DNA of 64,000 bases from Bacillus sp. HNG (GCF_003400205.1 NZ_QUQV01000012.1:62001-126000), one strand, 5' to 3'; shown: positions 30,986-40,011, counted from the stretch's first letter. Made by a program: numbers and translations. The notes: generated by a model from the letters alone, not told the origin.

Positions 30986-31741
30986 ATGTGTTTAATTTTG
31001 TTTGCCTACCAAGCACATCCGGTCTATAAATTAATTGTTGCGGCAAACCGGGATGAGTTTCTGCAGCGACCAACAGCTCCGATTCACTTCTGGGAGGATG
31101 AGCCTACTCTATTGGCTGGAAGAGATCTTGAAAAAATGGGAACGTGGATGGGGGTTACTACATTTGGTCGTTTTGCGGCTTTAACAAACTATCGTGACCC
31201 AAGTGAGATATTAGAAGGCAAACAATCGAGAGGAAAACTAGTAAAAGATGCGCTTACCTATAATGGAGCCATTACAGAATATATGAAGCAGCTAGAGAAG
31301 ACGAACTCTCAGTATCCAGGCTACAATCTATTAGTAGGTGATCTGGATAACCTCTATTATTATTCCAATGCTGGAAAGATCATTGAAAAAGTAAAACCAG
31401 GTATCCATGGGCTTAGCAACCATTTGCTTGATACAAACTGGCCGAAAGTGAAAAGAGGAAAAGACGGGCTTTCTACTATTATAAACGGAGAAAATTTAGT
31501 GGAGAACCTATTAGAATTACTACAAAATACAGATCGGCCAAATGACAATCTCCTACCTAAAACAGGCGTGTCACTCGAATGGGAACGAATTCTTTCTTCT
31601 TTATTTATTCAAACAAATGGGTATGGGACGAGAAGCTCTACCGTATTATTAATGGCGGAGGCAGAAATTCAGTATGTGGAACGAACTTTTTCTAGCTCAG
31701 GAACAAGCGATCAAACATTCCGTTTTCCGGTTAAATCTTAA
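30986..31741 (+). CDS. NRDE/TANGO2-family protein
   Basis: The protein of about 251 residues begins MCLILFAYQAHPVYKLIVAANRDEF. The NRDE motif that names the family and the cysteine right after the initiator methionine, which becomes the N-terminal nucleophile in this Ntn-hydrolase-like fold, are both visible. LAGRDLEKMGTWMGV, ALTNYRDP and SRGKLV blocks are also typical. The function of bacterial members is poorly known; human TANGO2 has been linked to heme or lipid handling. I chose ATG 30986 over GTG 30977 because it places Cys2 at the family position. It is a single gene followed by the hairpin at 31830. Confidence 0.85.
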   Translation: MCLILFAYQAHPVYKLIVAANRDEFLQRPTAPIHFWEDEPTLLAGRDLEKMGTWMGVTTFGRFAALTNYRDPSEILEGKQSRGKLVKDALTYNGAITEYMKQLEKTNSQYPGYNLLVGDLDNLYYYSNAGKIIEKVKPGIHGLSNHLLDTNWPKVKRGKDGLSTIINGENLVENLLELLQNTDRPNDNLLPKTGVSLEWERILSSLFIQTNGYGTRSSTVLLMAEAEIQYVERTFSSSGTSDQTFRFPVKS

Positions 31742-31829
31742 ATGAGCGGGACTGTGGAATAGTATATAATAGAACAAAGATGATAAATCTACTATAAAAA
31801 GAGTTGGGAAAAACGTCGAAAAAGGGGAT

Positions 31830-31868
31830 TAGAGTACGAAAACATCTATACTGTACTCTATTTTTTGT
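31830..31868 (+). terminator. Probable terminator after the NRDE-family gene
   Basis: TAGAGTAC (31830-31837) pairs with GTACTCTA (31853-31860) across a 15-nt loop, followed by TTTTTTG. Confidence 0.7.
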
Positions 31869-31968
31869 TTTTATTTTTCAATGTTACAGCTTAATAACAA
31901 GCGGGATAAAGGTGTATTTCATCTTGAAACACCCCTTATTCTGTGTCAATATTGTACTATTAGTACGA

Positions 31969-32112
31969 GTTCAAAAGGGAGAGTGAAAAGGACCGAGAAT
32001 TTCAAGGCGGCGCAGCTTTGAGTACCGGAGCGTATGCAGTTAATACGTGAGGAACTCCAAAAGCAAGCTAACGCAGAAATTCGATGTGTCATTTTCGGAC
32101 GACTTTTTGAAC
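31969..32112. repeat. Dispersed palindromic element of about 144 bp with GTTCAAAA / TTTTGAAC ends
   Basis: The element starts GTTCAAAAGGGAG and ends GGACGACTTTTTGAAC, so its ends are inverted repeats. The inside contains GAGTACCGGAGCGTATGC and AGCTAACGCAGAAATTC. This inner text resembles, from memory, an intergenic element found many times in Bacillus genomes. It has no ORF. It lies in the 420-bp gap before the ATP-grasp gene, leaving only about 55 bp for that gene's promoter. Confidence 0.6.
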
Positions 32113-32120
32113 ATCCTCTA

Positions 32121-32150
32121 TTGACAAAGAGTCAAATTAGGAAGTAAATC
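32121..32150 (+). promoter_or_regulatory. Weak promoter candidate of the ATP-grasp/MurE/AsnB cluster
   Basis: TTGACA (32121-32126) is perfect, but the best -10, TAAATC (32145-32150), is poor at 18 bp. TTGAC-N5-GTCAA (32121-32135) is also a palindrome overlapping the -35 and could be an operator. Confidence 0.35.
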
Positions 32151-32167
32151 AAGGAGTCTGGTAACGT

Positions 32168-33349
32168 ATGAACAATAAAGCAGTTGTTTTAGGAAACAAT
32201 TATTATATAGGCTTAAGTACGATGAGATGTTTGGGTAGTGAAGGGATACATACGGTAGCCGTAGATTATTCCTATGAAAATACGTACGGAGCAGAGTCGA
32301 AATATTGCTCGGAGCGCGTAATTGCACCACATTATCGAAAAGAAAAGGAACAATTTATAGCCTTTTTAAAGGAATATTCGAGAAAGCAAACGGCAAAACC
32401 GGTGTTAATTCCATGTCATGACTCTTATGTAGAAGTGATAGACGAATATTTAGATGAACTAAAAGAATTCTATCTCATCCCTCAAACGGAGCAAGGACTT
32501 TATACAAAAACGATGGATAAGGATGAATTACATAAATTGGCCGTGAAACACGGAGTTGCGGTACCGGAAACTGTTCATCTTGGGGAAGAAAACTTTTATG
32601 AGAAAATTGAAGAAAATATTAAATTTCCATGTTTAGTGAAACCAACTGATTCTCCTACGTTTGTATCTATTTTCCGCAGGAAGTTATTTAAGGTTAACAA
32701 CCGTCAGGAATTAGATGAAGCATTACAAAAAGCGAAAGAAGCGAACCAAGAAGTCATTGTGCAACGAATCATTCCTGGGTTTGATGACCATATGTATACA
32801 TTTGATGCGTACTTAAACCAAGAAGCTAAGGTAACGCACTGGATGACCTGTCAGAAATACCGTCAATATCCTATAAATTTTGGTGCATCTGTGTACACTG
32901 GACAGAAATATGTACCAGAGCTTTATGAAATTGGTTCTACGTTTTTAGAAGCCATTGGGTTCAAAGGCTTTGTAGAAATCGAATTTAAAAAGGATGCAGA
33001 AACAGGTACGTATTACTTAATTGAATTAAATGTAAGGATTACTAACTTGAACAGTATGCTTTACAAGGTAGGGCTTAACTTTCCATACATTACATATCGA
33101 GAACTAACAGGTAATCCGTTACCTCCTAAGGCGATTGAACATGACACAAACCTAGTCTTTTGGTATGCATATGAAGACTTCTATGCAATAAAGGGTTATT
33201 TAAAAACGGGTCAATTAACGATGCCGCAGGTCATAAAGTCCTTCTTTAAACCGAAAGCATATGCGATATGGGATTGGAAGGATCCGAAGCCTGCGTTTTC
33301 ATATGCTGGTATCATTTCCAAAAAGCTACTAAAGAAAATAAAGAAATAA
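32168..33349 (+). CDS. ATP-grasp carboxylate-amine ligase (D-aspartate ligase-like)
   Basis: The 393-residue protein has an N-terminal Rossmann-like domain (VVLGNNYYIGLSTMRCLG) and an ATP-grasp core from about residue 110. The nucleotide-binding lysines lie in FPCLVKPTDSP near 155, and the metal-binding acidic/Asn site is in FVEIEFKKDAETGTYYLIELNVRIT near 275-300. ATP-grasp ligases join a carboxylate to an amine through an acyl-phosphate. The layout resembles the D-aspartate ligase (Aslfm) group that adds D-Asp to peptidoglycan precursors. The neighbours (MurE-like ligase, AsnB-like amidotransferase, aspartate racemase) agree with that. The basic C-terminus (SKKLLKKIKK) could touch the membrane. 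AAGGAGTC precedes ATG 32168. Confidence 0.75.
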   Translation: MNNKAVVLGNNYYIGLSTMRCLGSEGIHTVAVDYSYENTYGAESKYCSERVIAPHYRKEKEQFIAFLKEYSRKQTAKPVLIPCHDSYVEVIDEYLDELKEFYLIPQTEQGLYTKTMDKDELHKLAVKHGVAVPETVHLGEENFYEKIEENIKFPCLVKPTDSPTFVSIFRRKLFKVNNRQELDEALQKAKEANQEVIVQRIIPGFDDHMYTFDAYLNQEAKVTHWMTCQKYRQYPINFGASVYTGQKYVPELYEIGSTFLEAIGFKGFVEIEFKKDAETGTYYLIELNVRITNLNSMLYKVGLNFPYITYRELTGNPLPPKAIEHDTNLVFWYAYEDFYAIKGYLKTGQLTMPQVIKSFFKPKAYAIWDWKDPKPAFSYAGIISKKLLKKIKK

Positions 33350-33386
33350 TGCTGTAAGTTAAGGTCATTAATTGGAGTGGATAACA

Positions 33387-34907
33387 ATGCAATTACAATC
33401 AATTTTACGTAATCTGGATTATACCGAAATAAAGGGAAGTCTTGATGTAGAAGTGACCTCTATCGCTTATGATTCAAGGGAAGTAACAACGAACGGCGTT
33501 TTTGTTGCCATATCTGGCTTTACAGTTGATGGTCATGATTATATAGAAAATGCCATTAAAAAAGGTGCAACTGTTATTATTGTTGAACGAGATATATGGC
33601 TTGAGGACTATGTGACAATCATCAAGGTTTCGGATACAAGATTAGCGTTAGCAAGAATGTCTGCTAATTTTTATGATAATCCCACTGAAAAATTAAATCT
33701 GATTGGGATTACAGGGACGAACGGGAAAACATCTACAACCTATTTTGTTAAGTCTATCTTTGAACAGGCAAAAAAATCCATTGGTCTGATAGGAACTATG
33801 GGTACTATAATAAACAATAGACATTTTGAAAATAAAAATACGACTCCTGAATCATTAAATTTACAGGGTATTTTTTCAAAAATGGTAGATGAAGGTATTG
33901 AAGATTGCATCATGGAAGTTTCCTCTCACGCATTAGACTTAAATCGTGTAGCTTATTGTGATTTTAATACGGCCATCTTTACGAATTTAACGCCTGATCA
34001 CTTAGAGCTTCATAAAAATATGGAAGAATATTTTAACGCGAAGGCAAAGCTTTTTGATTTAGCTCAGGAACATTTAGTGATAAATATAGATGATACATAT
34101 GGAAGAAGACTTATCGATAGGGTAAAAGACTCGAATAAATCGATTCTTACGTATGGTATCAATCAGAAAGCAGATATTTACCCAACAGATCTTCACTTTT
34201 ATGCAGATTACAGTACGTATCAATTAAATACTCCAACTGGTTCAGTAGACATAAAGGTAAACATACCAGGTGTGATTTATGTTTATAATAGTTTAGCAGC
34301 TATCGCAGCTGCCTATACGAATCAAATGTCTTTGGAAGACATTAAAGAAGGAATAGATGCTGTAAAAGGAATAAGAGGAAGGCTTGAGGTCATCTACCAA
34401 GATAAAGCTAGAAAAGTTGTCGTTGATTTTGCCCATACGGAAGATGGTTTAGAAAAAGCACTTTCCAGTTTAAGACCATATACGAAAGGAAGACTAATTG
34501 TTGTCTTTGGCGTGTATGCGGCACCTGGAAAAGATGGAAGTGATAAGCGAAGAGCGATGGGAAAAGTTGCAGCTACATATGCCGACTTATCGATTGTAAC
34601 CTCTGATAATCCGAAGGAACAGGATCCGAATATTATCGCGAAAGAAATCGTAGAATCCATGAATGAGGTTGATGGTAAATACCATGTGGAAATTGATCGT
34701 AGAGAAGCGATTAAATATGCCATTGAAAACAGTCAAGAAGGAGATGTTATCCTTCTCGCAGGGAAAGGTCATGAAACTGCACAAGTAATTGGCAATAAGG
34801 AAATTCCGTTTAATGAAAAAGAAATTGTGAACGAACTACTAGCTAATATACGAAAAAATAGACTCAAATTACAGTCAACAAAGAAATTTATAAAAATAAA
34901 AAGGTGA
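33387..34907 (+). CDS. MurE-like Mur ligase in the ATP-grasp/AsnB cluster
   Basis: The 506-residue protein has the three Mur-ligase domains: a UDP-binding N-domain (VTSIAYDSREV near residue 28), a central ATPase with P-loop ITGTNGKTSTTYF near 110 and TTPESLNLQ, HALDLNR and the KAKLFDL lysine near 227, and a C-terminal domain. Canonical MurE adds diaminopimelate or lysine to UDP-MurNAc-L-Ala-D-Glu. Two signature elements differ here. The usual GCGGDRD stretch reads GVYAAPGKDG, and the DAP-specificity motif DNPR reads DNPK. It is therefore probably a paralogue with another amino acid or acceptor. ATG 33387 is chosen because GGAGTGG is 6 bp upstream. Seven bp separate it from the asparagine synthetase gene. 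Confidence 0.8.
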   Translation: MQLQSILRNLDYTEIKGSLDVEVTSIAYDSREVTTNGVFVAISGFTVDGHDYIENAIKKGATVIIVERDIWLEDYVTIIKVSDTRLALARMSANFYDNPTEKLNLIGITGTNGKTSTTYFVKSIFEQAKKSIGLIGTMGTIINNRHFENKNTTPESLNLQGIFSKMVDEGIEDCIMEVSSHALDLNRVAYCDFNTAIFTNLTPDHLELHKNMEEYFNAKAKLFDLAQEHLVINIDDTYGRRLIDRVKDSNKSILTYGINQKADIYPTDLHFYADYSTYQLNTPTGSVDIKVNIPGVIYVYNSLAAIAAAYTNQMSLEDIKEGIDAVKGIRGRLEVIYQDKARKVVVDFAHTEDGLEKALSSLRPYTKGRLIVVFGVYAAPGKDGSDKRRAMGKVAATYADLSIVTSDNPKEQDPNIIAKEIVESMNEVDGKYHVEIDRREAIKYAIENSQEGDVILLAGKGHETAQVIGNKEIPFNEKEIVNELLANIRKNRLKLQSTKKFIKIKR

Positions 34908-34914
34908 TTAAACT

Positions 34915-36762
34915 ATGTGTGGCTTCGTTGGTTTTGCTGATTCAAAGCTTGAAATAGATAAAGTACAAGTAATAAATGATATGATGGACACAATTATTCA
35001 TAGAGGTCCTGATAGTGGTAACTATTTTTCAGATGATCGAGCAACTTTAGGTTTTCGCCGCTTAAGCATCATTGATTTAACTGATGAAGGGAACCAGCCC
35101 ATGCTCAATGAAGATGGTAGCTGTGTTTTAGTTTTCAATGGTGAAATCTACAACTATCAAGAGCTTCGCGAGGACCTTATTGAAAAAGGACATATTTTTA
35201 AATGTGATTCTGACAGTGAAGTTGTCGTCCATGCATACGAGGAATACGGGGTTGACCTTTTACAAAAGGTTCGCGGGATGTTTGCATTTGCGATTTGGGA
35301 TAAGAACAATGAATCCATGTTTTTAGCACGTGATTTCTTTGGGATAAAGCCTTTATATTATACGCAAAATACAACAGACAACTCGCTTATCTTTGGTTCT
35401 GAAATTAAGTCATTTTTAAAACAGCCAGCTTTTAAGAAAGAATTAAATAAAGATGCGATAAAGCCTTATTTAACCTTCCAATATTCAGTGCTTGATGAAA
35501 CCTTTTTTAAAGGTGTTTATAAATTAAAGCCTGGTCACTATATGCTTTACAAAAAAGGGAACATTGAAATCAAGCCGTATTGGGATATTGATTTTGATGC
35601 CGATGATAAAGGGCTTGACCATTATATTGAAGAAATTAACAATACCTTAAAGGAATCGGTGAATTACCATAAAATTAGTGATGTAAAGGTTGGTTCCTTC
35701 CTTTCAGGTGGGGTTGATTCGAGTTATATCACGGCTTTATTAATGCCAAATAAAACATTTTCTGTAGGGTTCCAAGATCACGAAGGAATCTTCAACGAAA
35801 CGAACTTAGCAAAGGATTTATCCGATATCCTTGAAATTGAGAACTATAAAGAACTAATGACGGCAGATCAGGCGTTTGAAATGCTACCTACCATCCAATA
35901 TCACATGGATGAGCCACAATCAAACCTATCATCTGTTCCATTGTACTTTTTATCAAAATTAGCAAGTGAGCACGTAACGGTTGTTCTTTCTGGTGAAGGA
36001 GCAGATGAAATTTTTGGTGGCTATGCATGGTACCAAAAGTCTGGAAAGCTAGAAAAATACGAAAAGATTCCTTATGGAATTCGACGTATGATTTCCGGAA
36101 TCAGTGCTGCGCTGCCGCAAAATAAAATTACAAACTTCCTTGTGAAGGGTGGTCAACCGGTTGAGGAAAAGTTCATCGGTCAAGCGAGAATATTTGAGGA
36201 AGAAGATGCTCGCAAAGTCTTAAAAGATGAATATCAAACAGGCCCTTCTGTACAAAGTATAACGAAAAAAGTATATGATAAGGTTAAAGGGAAAGATGAT
36301 GTTACAAAAATGCAGTATCTTGACCTTAAACTTTGGCTTCCGGGGGATATCCTCCTAAAAGCAGACAAAATGAGTATGGCTCACTCCATTGAATTACGGG
36401 TACCATTTTTAGATAAAGAAGTCATGGCAATGGCTTCTCACATCCCTAGTGATTTACGAGTGAACAACATTGATACCAAATATGCTCTTCGTTCTGCCTC
36501 TGAAAAGGTGCTACCTGAAGAATGGGCAAAACGTGAAAAAGTAGGATTTCCAGTTCCAATGAGACACTGGCTCCGTGAAGAGAAATACTACAACATCGTA
36601 AAAGAAATGTTTGAATCCGATATTGCAAAAGAATTCTTCCAAACAGAAGAGCTTATGAAATATCTTGATGACCACTACCATGGAAGACATAACTATGCAA
36701 GAAACATCTATACGGTTTATGTATTCCTTGTATGGTATAAGAAATTTTTCATCGAGTTATAA
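34915..36762 (+). CDS. asnB: Glutamine-dependent asparagine synthetase homologue (AsnB/AsnO/LtsA type)
   Basis: The 615-residue protein has an N-terminal class II glutamine amidotransferase domain with the catalytic cysteine at position 2 (MCGFVGF), HRGPDSGNYF near residue 30 and FNGEIYNYQELR near 75. The C-terminal synthetase domain has the PP-loop LSGGVDSSY near residue 263 and the LSGEGADEIFGGY block near 362. In this family some members make asparagine, while others (LtsA; AsnB of B. subtilis and L. plantarum) amidate the diaminopimelate of peptidoglycan. Because it sits 7 bp behind a MurE-like gene, the second type of role is favoured. No auxotrophy-linked context is seen. Confidence 0.85.
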   Translation: MCGFVGFADSKLEIDKVQVINDMMDTIIHRGPDSGNYFSDDRATLGFRRLSIIDLTDEGNQPMLNEDGSCVLVFNGEIYNYQELREDLIEKGHIFKCDSDSEVVVHAYEEYGVDLLQKVRGMFAFAIWDKNNESMFLARDFFGIKPLYYTQNTTDNSLIFGSEIKSFLKQPAFKKELNKDAIKPYLTFQYSVLDETFFKGVYKLKPGHYMLYKKGNIEIKPYWDIDFDADDKGLDHYIEEINNTLKESVNYHKISDVKVGSFLSGGVDSSYITALLMPNKTFSVGFQDHEGIFNETNLAKDLSDILEIENYKELMTADQAFEMLPTIQYHMDEPQSNLSSVPLYFLSKLASEHVTVVLSGEGADEIFGGYAWYQKSGKLEKYEKIPYGIRRMISGISAALPQNKITNFLVKGGQPVEEKFIGQARIFEEEDARKVLKDEYQTGPSVQSITKKVYDKVKGKDDVTKMQYLDLKLWLPGDILLKADKMSMAHSIELRVPFLDKEVMAMASHIPSDLRVNNIDTKYALRSASEKVLPEEWAKREKVGFPVPMRHWLREEKYYNIVKEMFESDIAKEFFQTEELMKYLDDHYHGRHNYARNIYTVYVFLVWYKKFFIEL

Positions 36763-36859
36763 AACCTGTTTTTTCACATATACATGGTTTCTAGTGATTG
36801 TCTAACTTTATTCAGCAGAAGGAACCTACTGTTAAGAGTGGGGGAAGGGGCAGATAGAA

Positions 36860-37645
36860 GTGAAAAAAATAGTAACGGGATTATTATTTTTGAATCTCAT
36901 ATGTGTCGTTTATTTATTATTGAATGTTGAAACTGTTAAGGGAATTGCTAGAAGTGTGATTTCTGGAACAGATGGCGTGTTTTCTGGGTTTACAACGGTG
37001 TATGCCCAGGAAGCTAATCCATATCGTGAAGTAGTAAATGGTAAAATTGAGGTGTTTATTCCAGTTGACAAAGTACTCCAGTTACCGGAGTTGCCGAATG
37101 GCTGTGAAATTACCTCGTTAACTTCGGTGTTAAATTTTTATGGTTATGACGTTTCTAAATTAGACATGGCTGACAATTATTTACCGAAGCAGCCCTTTAA
37201 GACAGTCAACAATGTATTGTATGGACCAGATCCGAATAAAGCATATGCTGGAAACCCACGGCAATGGAGTGGCTTCTTTTCCTATGCGCCTCCGATTGTA
37301 ACAGCAGCACAAACCTACATAGATAAGGTAGGAGCTCAATTAGAACCCATTGATTTAAGCGGGAGTTCACGTGATGAAATCATGATGGAGCTTGAAGAAG
37401 GGAACCCTGTGGTCGTTTGGGTAACCTTAGACCTAAGTAAGAAGAAAGTGAATTATTCTTGGAATATTCACGAGACAAACGCAACGTTCAATGCTCCGAC
37501 GAACTTACACGCTGTTGTCCTAAATGGCTATGTAGGAAACAAGGTGCACGTCATGGATCCATTGCAGGGGCAAATTACGTATGATGCGGATGCGTTTTTT
37601 GCAAGCTATGAGGACTTAGGGAGTCATGCAATGACGGTTAAGTAA
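36860..37645 (+). CDS. Exported C39-family cysteine peptidase-like protein
   Basis: The 261-residue protein has an N-terminal signal or anchor helix (residues 4-22). The C39-like domain has the cysteine in LPNGCEITSLTSVLNFYGYD near residue 83, the histidine in NLHAVVLNGY near residue 216 and VMDPLQG, whose Asp completes the site. Relatives in Bacillus are YvpB-type proteins, thought to cleave or process peptides at the cell surface; none has a well-known substrate. Its position between an AsnB-type enzyme and an aspartate racemase suggests a wall-related role. GTG 36860 follows AAGGGG with 9-bp spacing. The 97-bp gap before it may hold a promoter, which I could not identify. Confidence 0.8.
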   Translation: MKKIVTGLLFLNLICVVYLLLNVETVKGIARSVISGTDGVFSGFTTVYAQEANPYREVVNGKIEVFIPVDKVLQLPELPNGCEITSLTSVLNFYGYDVSKLDMADNYLPKQPFKTVNNVLYGPDPNKAYAGNPRQWSGFFSYAPPIVTAAQTYIDKVGAQLEPIDLSGSSRDEIMMELEEGNPVVVWVTLDLSKKKVNYSWNIHETNATFNAPTNLHAVVLNGYVGNKVHVMDPLQGQITYDADAFFASYEDLGSHAMTVK

Positions 37646-37664
37646 TTAGGAAATGGGTGTAAAC

Positions 37665-38372
37665 ATGGAACAAAAAACATTAGGTGTAATCGGTGGCATG
37701 GGTCCAAAGGCAACCTCTGTTTTCTTTGATAAAATTGTTAATCGAACAGAGGCTCATCAGGACCAAGATCATCTCAATATGGTCATTCTTAATCATGCAA
37801 CCCTTCCAGACCGAACCCGTGCAATTCTTACAAATACAGGTGAAACGTTTTTAAATGCCGTTAAAAATGATTTCAAGCTGCTAGAAGCAGCAGGAGTTGC
37901 GAACATTGCCATTCCTTGTAACACTTCTCATTATTTTTACAATGAGTTGCAAAAAATGACGAAGATCCCGATTATCAACATGGTCGAAGAAACAATAAAG
38001 GATATCCATGATATGTATGGGGAGGGCGCGAGGATCGGTATCCTTGCTACAAACGGAACGATACAGAGTGGAATCTACGCGGATGTTTGTGAGAAGTATA
38101 AGCTAAATCTTCACGCCCCGAATGATAGCTTACAAGAAAAGGTCATGGACATTATTTATAACAATGTCAAAAGTGACCTAGATGTTGATTCGAGTCAGCT
38201 AGAAGAGTTGATTATGCACCTTGTTGAAAAAGAGAATTGTAAAACGATCATTTTGGCATGTACGGAACTATCCTGTATAAAATTAAATGATGAAGCAGCA
38301 AAGTATAGTATTGATGCGATGAACGTACTAGTGGAGAGATCCATTGTACGCTCGGGCAAACATCTTAAATAA
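37665..38372 (+). CDS. Aspartate racemase (Asp/Glu/hydantoin racemase family)
   Basis: The 235-residue protein has the family hallmarks: LGVIGGMGPKAT at the N-terminus, the first catalytic cysteine in AIPCNTSHYF near residue 82 and the second in ILACTELSCI near 190. It interconverts L- and D-aspartate without a cofactor (some relatives act on glutamate). The D-Asp would be the expected substrate for the ATP-grasp ligase at 32168, which is the main reason to view the cluster as a D-Asp pathway. ATG 37665 is favoured because GGGTG precedes it at 5 bp; ATG 37653 also exists. The terminator at 38383 ends the cluster. Confidence 0.88.
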   Translation: MEQKTLGVIGGMGPKATSVFFDKIVNRTEAHQDQDHLNMVILNHATLPDRTRAILTNTGETFLNAVKNDFKLLEAAGVANIAIPCNTSHYFYNELQKMTKIPIINMVEETIKDIHDMYGEGARIGILATNGTIQSGIYADVCEKYKLNLHAPNDSLQEKVMDIIYNNVKSDLDVDSSQLEELIMHLVEKENCKTIILACTELSCIKLNDEAAKYSIDAMNVLVERSIVRSGKHLK

Positions 38373-38382
38373 ATGTTCGATG

Positions 38383-38414
38383 AAAAACTCGTCTAATAAG
38401 GCGAGTTTTTTATA
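38383..38414 (+). terminator. Terminator of the racemase transcript
   Basis: AAAAACTCG (38383-38391) pairs with CGAGTTTTT (38402-38410), followed by T residues. The 240-bp gap to the next gene also holds a good extended -10 (TG-T-TATAAT, 38538-38543) for the M23 hydrolase gene, but no clear -35. Confidence 0.88.
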
Positions 38415-38654
38415 TTTATGAAGTGCTATACGTGTCTCCTTTGTTTGTCGAAAAATCTTTACTGAATCCAGTGTTATCAACATATTATGAAATATATTTG
38501 TAATATTACTTTGACGTTTTGAGACAAATTTTTATGTTATAATACAAAACATGAGAATATATAGCAAAATATGATATTTGTGGTGATGGGCAAATATGTT
38601 GTCACCAATTAAAATGATAGATTGCTAGGTTGGTAGAAGGGGGATGCTATTTCG

Positions 38655-39962
38655 TTGAAGCGCAAACTTCTAATGGTTGGAGTAGGTATATCAATAGGAC
38701 TCGGAAGTTTATTGACGGCCATGCCTAATACTGCATTAGCGATTCAAAAAAATGAACAGCTAGAAAGTGAAAAGAAGGAAGTTCAGGAAAAAAAGTCAGA
38801 GTTAGAGTCTGAAATTACTCAAAAAGAAGAAAAAATTGGTGAGATTAAACAACAAAAAGTCGGTGTCGAGCAGGAAATTAAACGACTTGATCTTGCCGTT
38901 AGTGAAACCCGCGGCAAAATTGATGGAACAAAAGCACAAATCCAAGAAACAAAAGAAGAAATTGAACGTCTTGAGGCTGAAATGAAGGTGCTTGAGGAAC
39001 GGATTCAAAAGCGGGACGAGCTGATCAAAGAACGCATGCGCAGTCTTCAGCAAAGTGGTGGAGTAGTTAGCTATGTGGATGTGTTGCTCGGCGCTAAAAG
39101 CTTTAATGATTTCATTAATCGGATTAGTGCAGTATCTACATTTGTACAAGCTGACCGTGAAATTATGAATGAGCATGAAGCAGACATTAAACAACTTGAA
39201 GAAAACAAAGCAGAGGTTAAAACCTTACTTGCACAGCAAGAAGACCAGCTAAAAGAACTTGACCGGTTAGAAGTTCAGCTACAGGGTCAAATTCAAGAAC
39301 AAAACAAAGTAATGGCCCAATTAGAGGTTGAGGAGCAAAAGATGCACGAGGAGCTCCATGCTCTGGAGGATGTTGGAGAATTATTAGCCGCGCAGGAAAA
39401 GGCAATCCAGATGGAAATCAACGCATGGAACCAAAGGCAAAAAGAGCTTGAAGAGCAGCGTAGAAAAGCTGAAGAAGAGCGGAAAAAAGCCGAAGCGGAA
39501 GGGACTACACCGCCTCCATCACCACCTCCTGTCGTGAATAACGGGGCATTTATGAACCCGACAACAGGACGCTTAACTTCAGGTTTTGGAATGCGTTGGG
39601 GAAGAATGCATTTTGGAATTGATATCGGAAAAGGTGGCCGTGTAGGAAATGTTCCAATTTATGCAGCGGCAAGTGGTACAGTTACACGTTCCCGTTTAGA
39701 AAGCAGTTATGGAAATGTCATTATGATTACCCATTATATCAATGGACGTCAAATGACAACCGTGTATGCCCATTTAGATCAGCGTTTTGTTTCTCAATAT
39801 GACCGAGTCGAACAAGGTCAATTGATTGGCTACATGGGGAATACAGGTGACTCGACTGGTCCACATCTTCACTTTGAAATCTATGACGGACCATATAGCC
39901 CTTCCCAATACAGTGGAGGACATTCAAACGCAGTCAATCCACTTCAATATGTGTCATTTTGA
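38655..39962 (+). CDS. CwlO/PcsB-like murein hydrolase: coiled coil plus M23 endopeptidase
   Basis: The 435-residue protein has a signal peptide (about residues 1-29, ending ALA), then a long charged coiled coil (about 33-285) with Glu/Lys/Gln-rich heptads. A proline-rich linker near residue 290 and a C-terminal M23 metallopeptidase domain follow. Zinc-site motifs are visible in MHFGIDIG near 323 and HLHFEIYDG near 405. The order is that of EnvC/PcsB/CwlO-type peptidoglycan hydrolases, which are activated at the division or elongation machinery by FtsEX. M23 domains cut peptide crosslinks. The start is TTG after AGAAGGGGG. It is a single-gene unit between two terminators. Confidence 0.9.
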   Translation: MKRKLLMVGVGISIGLGSLLTAMPNTALAIQKNEQLESEKKEVQEKKSELESEITQKEEKIGEIKQQKVGVEQEIKRLDLAVSETRGKIDGTKAQIQETKEEIERLEAEMKVLEERIQKRDELIKERMRSLQQSGGVVSYVDVLLGAKSFNDFINRISAVSTFVQADREIMNEHEADIKQLEENKAEVKTLLAQQEDQLKELDRLEVQLQGQIQEQNKVMAQLEVEEQKMHEELHALEDVGELLAAQEKAIQMEINAWNQRQKELEEQRRKAEEERKKAEAEGTTPPPSPPPVVNNGAFMNPTTGRLTSGFGMRWGRMHFGIDIGKGGRVGNVPIYAAASGTVTRSRLESSYGNVIMITHYINGRQMTTVYAHLDQRFVSQYDRVEQGQLIGYMGNTGDSTGPHLHFEIYDGPYSPSQYSGGHSNAVNPLQYVSF

Positions 39963-39966
39963 TGAT

Positions 39967-40004
39967 AAAAGCGCCTGACCATAGATGGTCGGGCGTTTTT
40001 GATT
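39967..40004 (+). terminator. Terminator after the M23 hydrolase gene
   Basis: AAAAGCGCCTGACC (39967-39980) pairs with GGTCGGGCGTTTTT (39987-40000), with one G-U pair and a 6-nt loop. Confidence 0.9.
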
Positions 40005-40011
40005 TTGATAC

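Noticed and set aside
31804-31986. 60-codon ORF after the NRDE-family gene
   Set aside because: It runs through a terminator hairpin and into the dispersed element at 31969 and has no good ribosome binding site.
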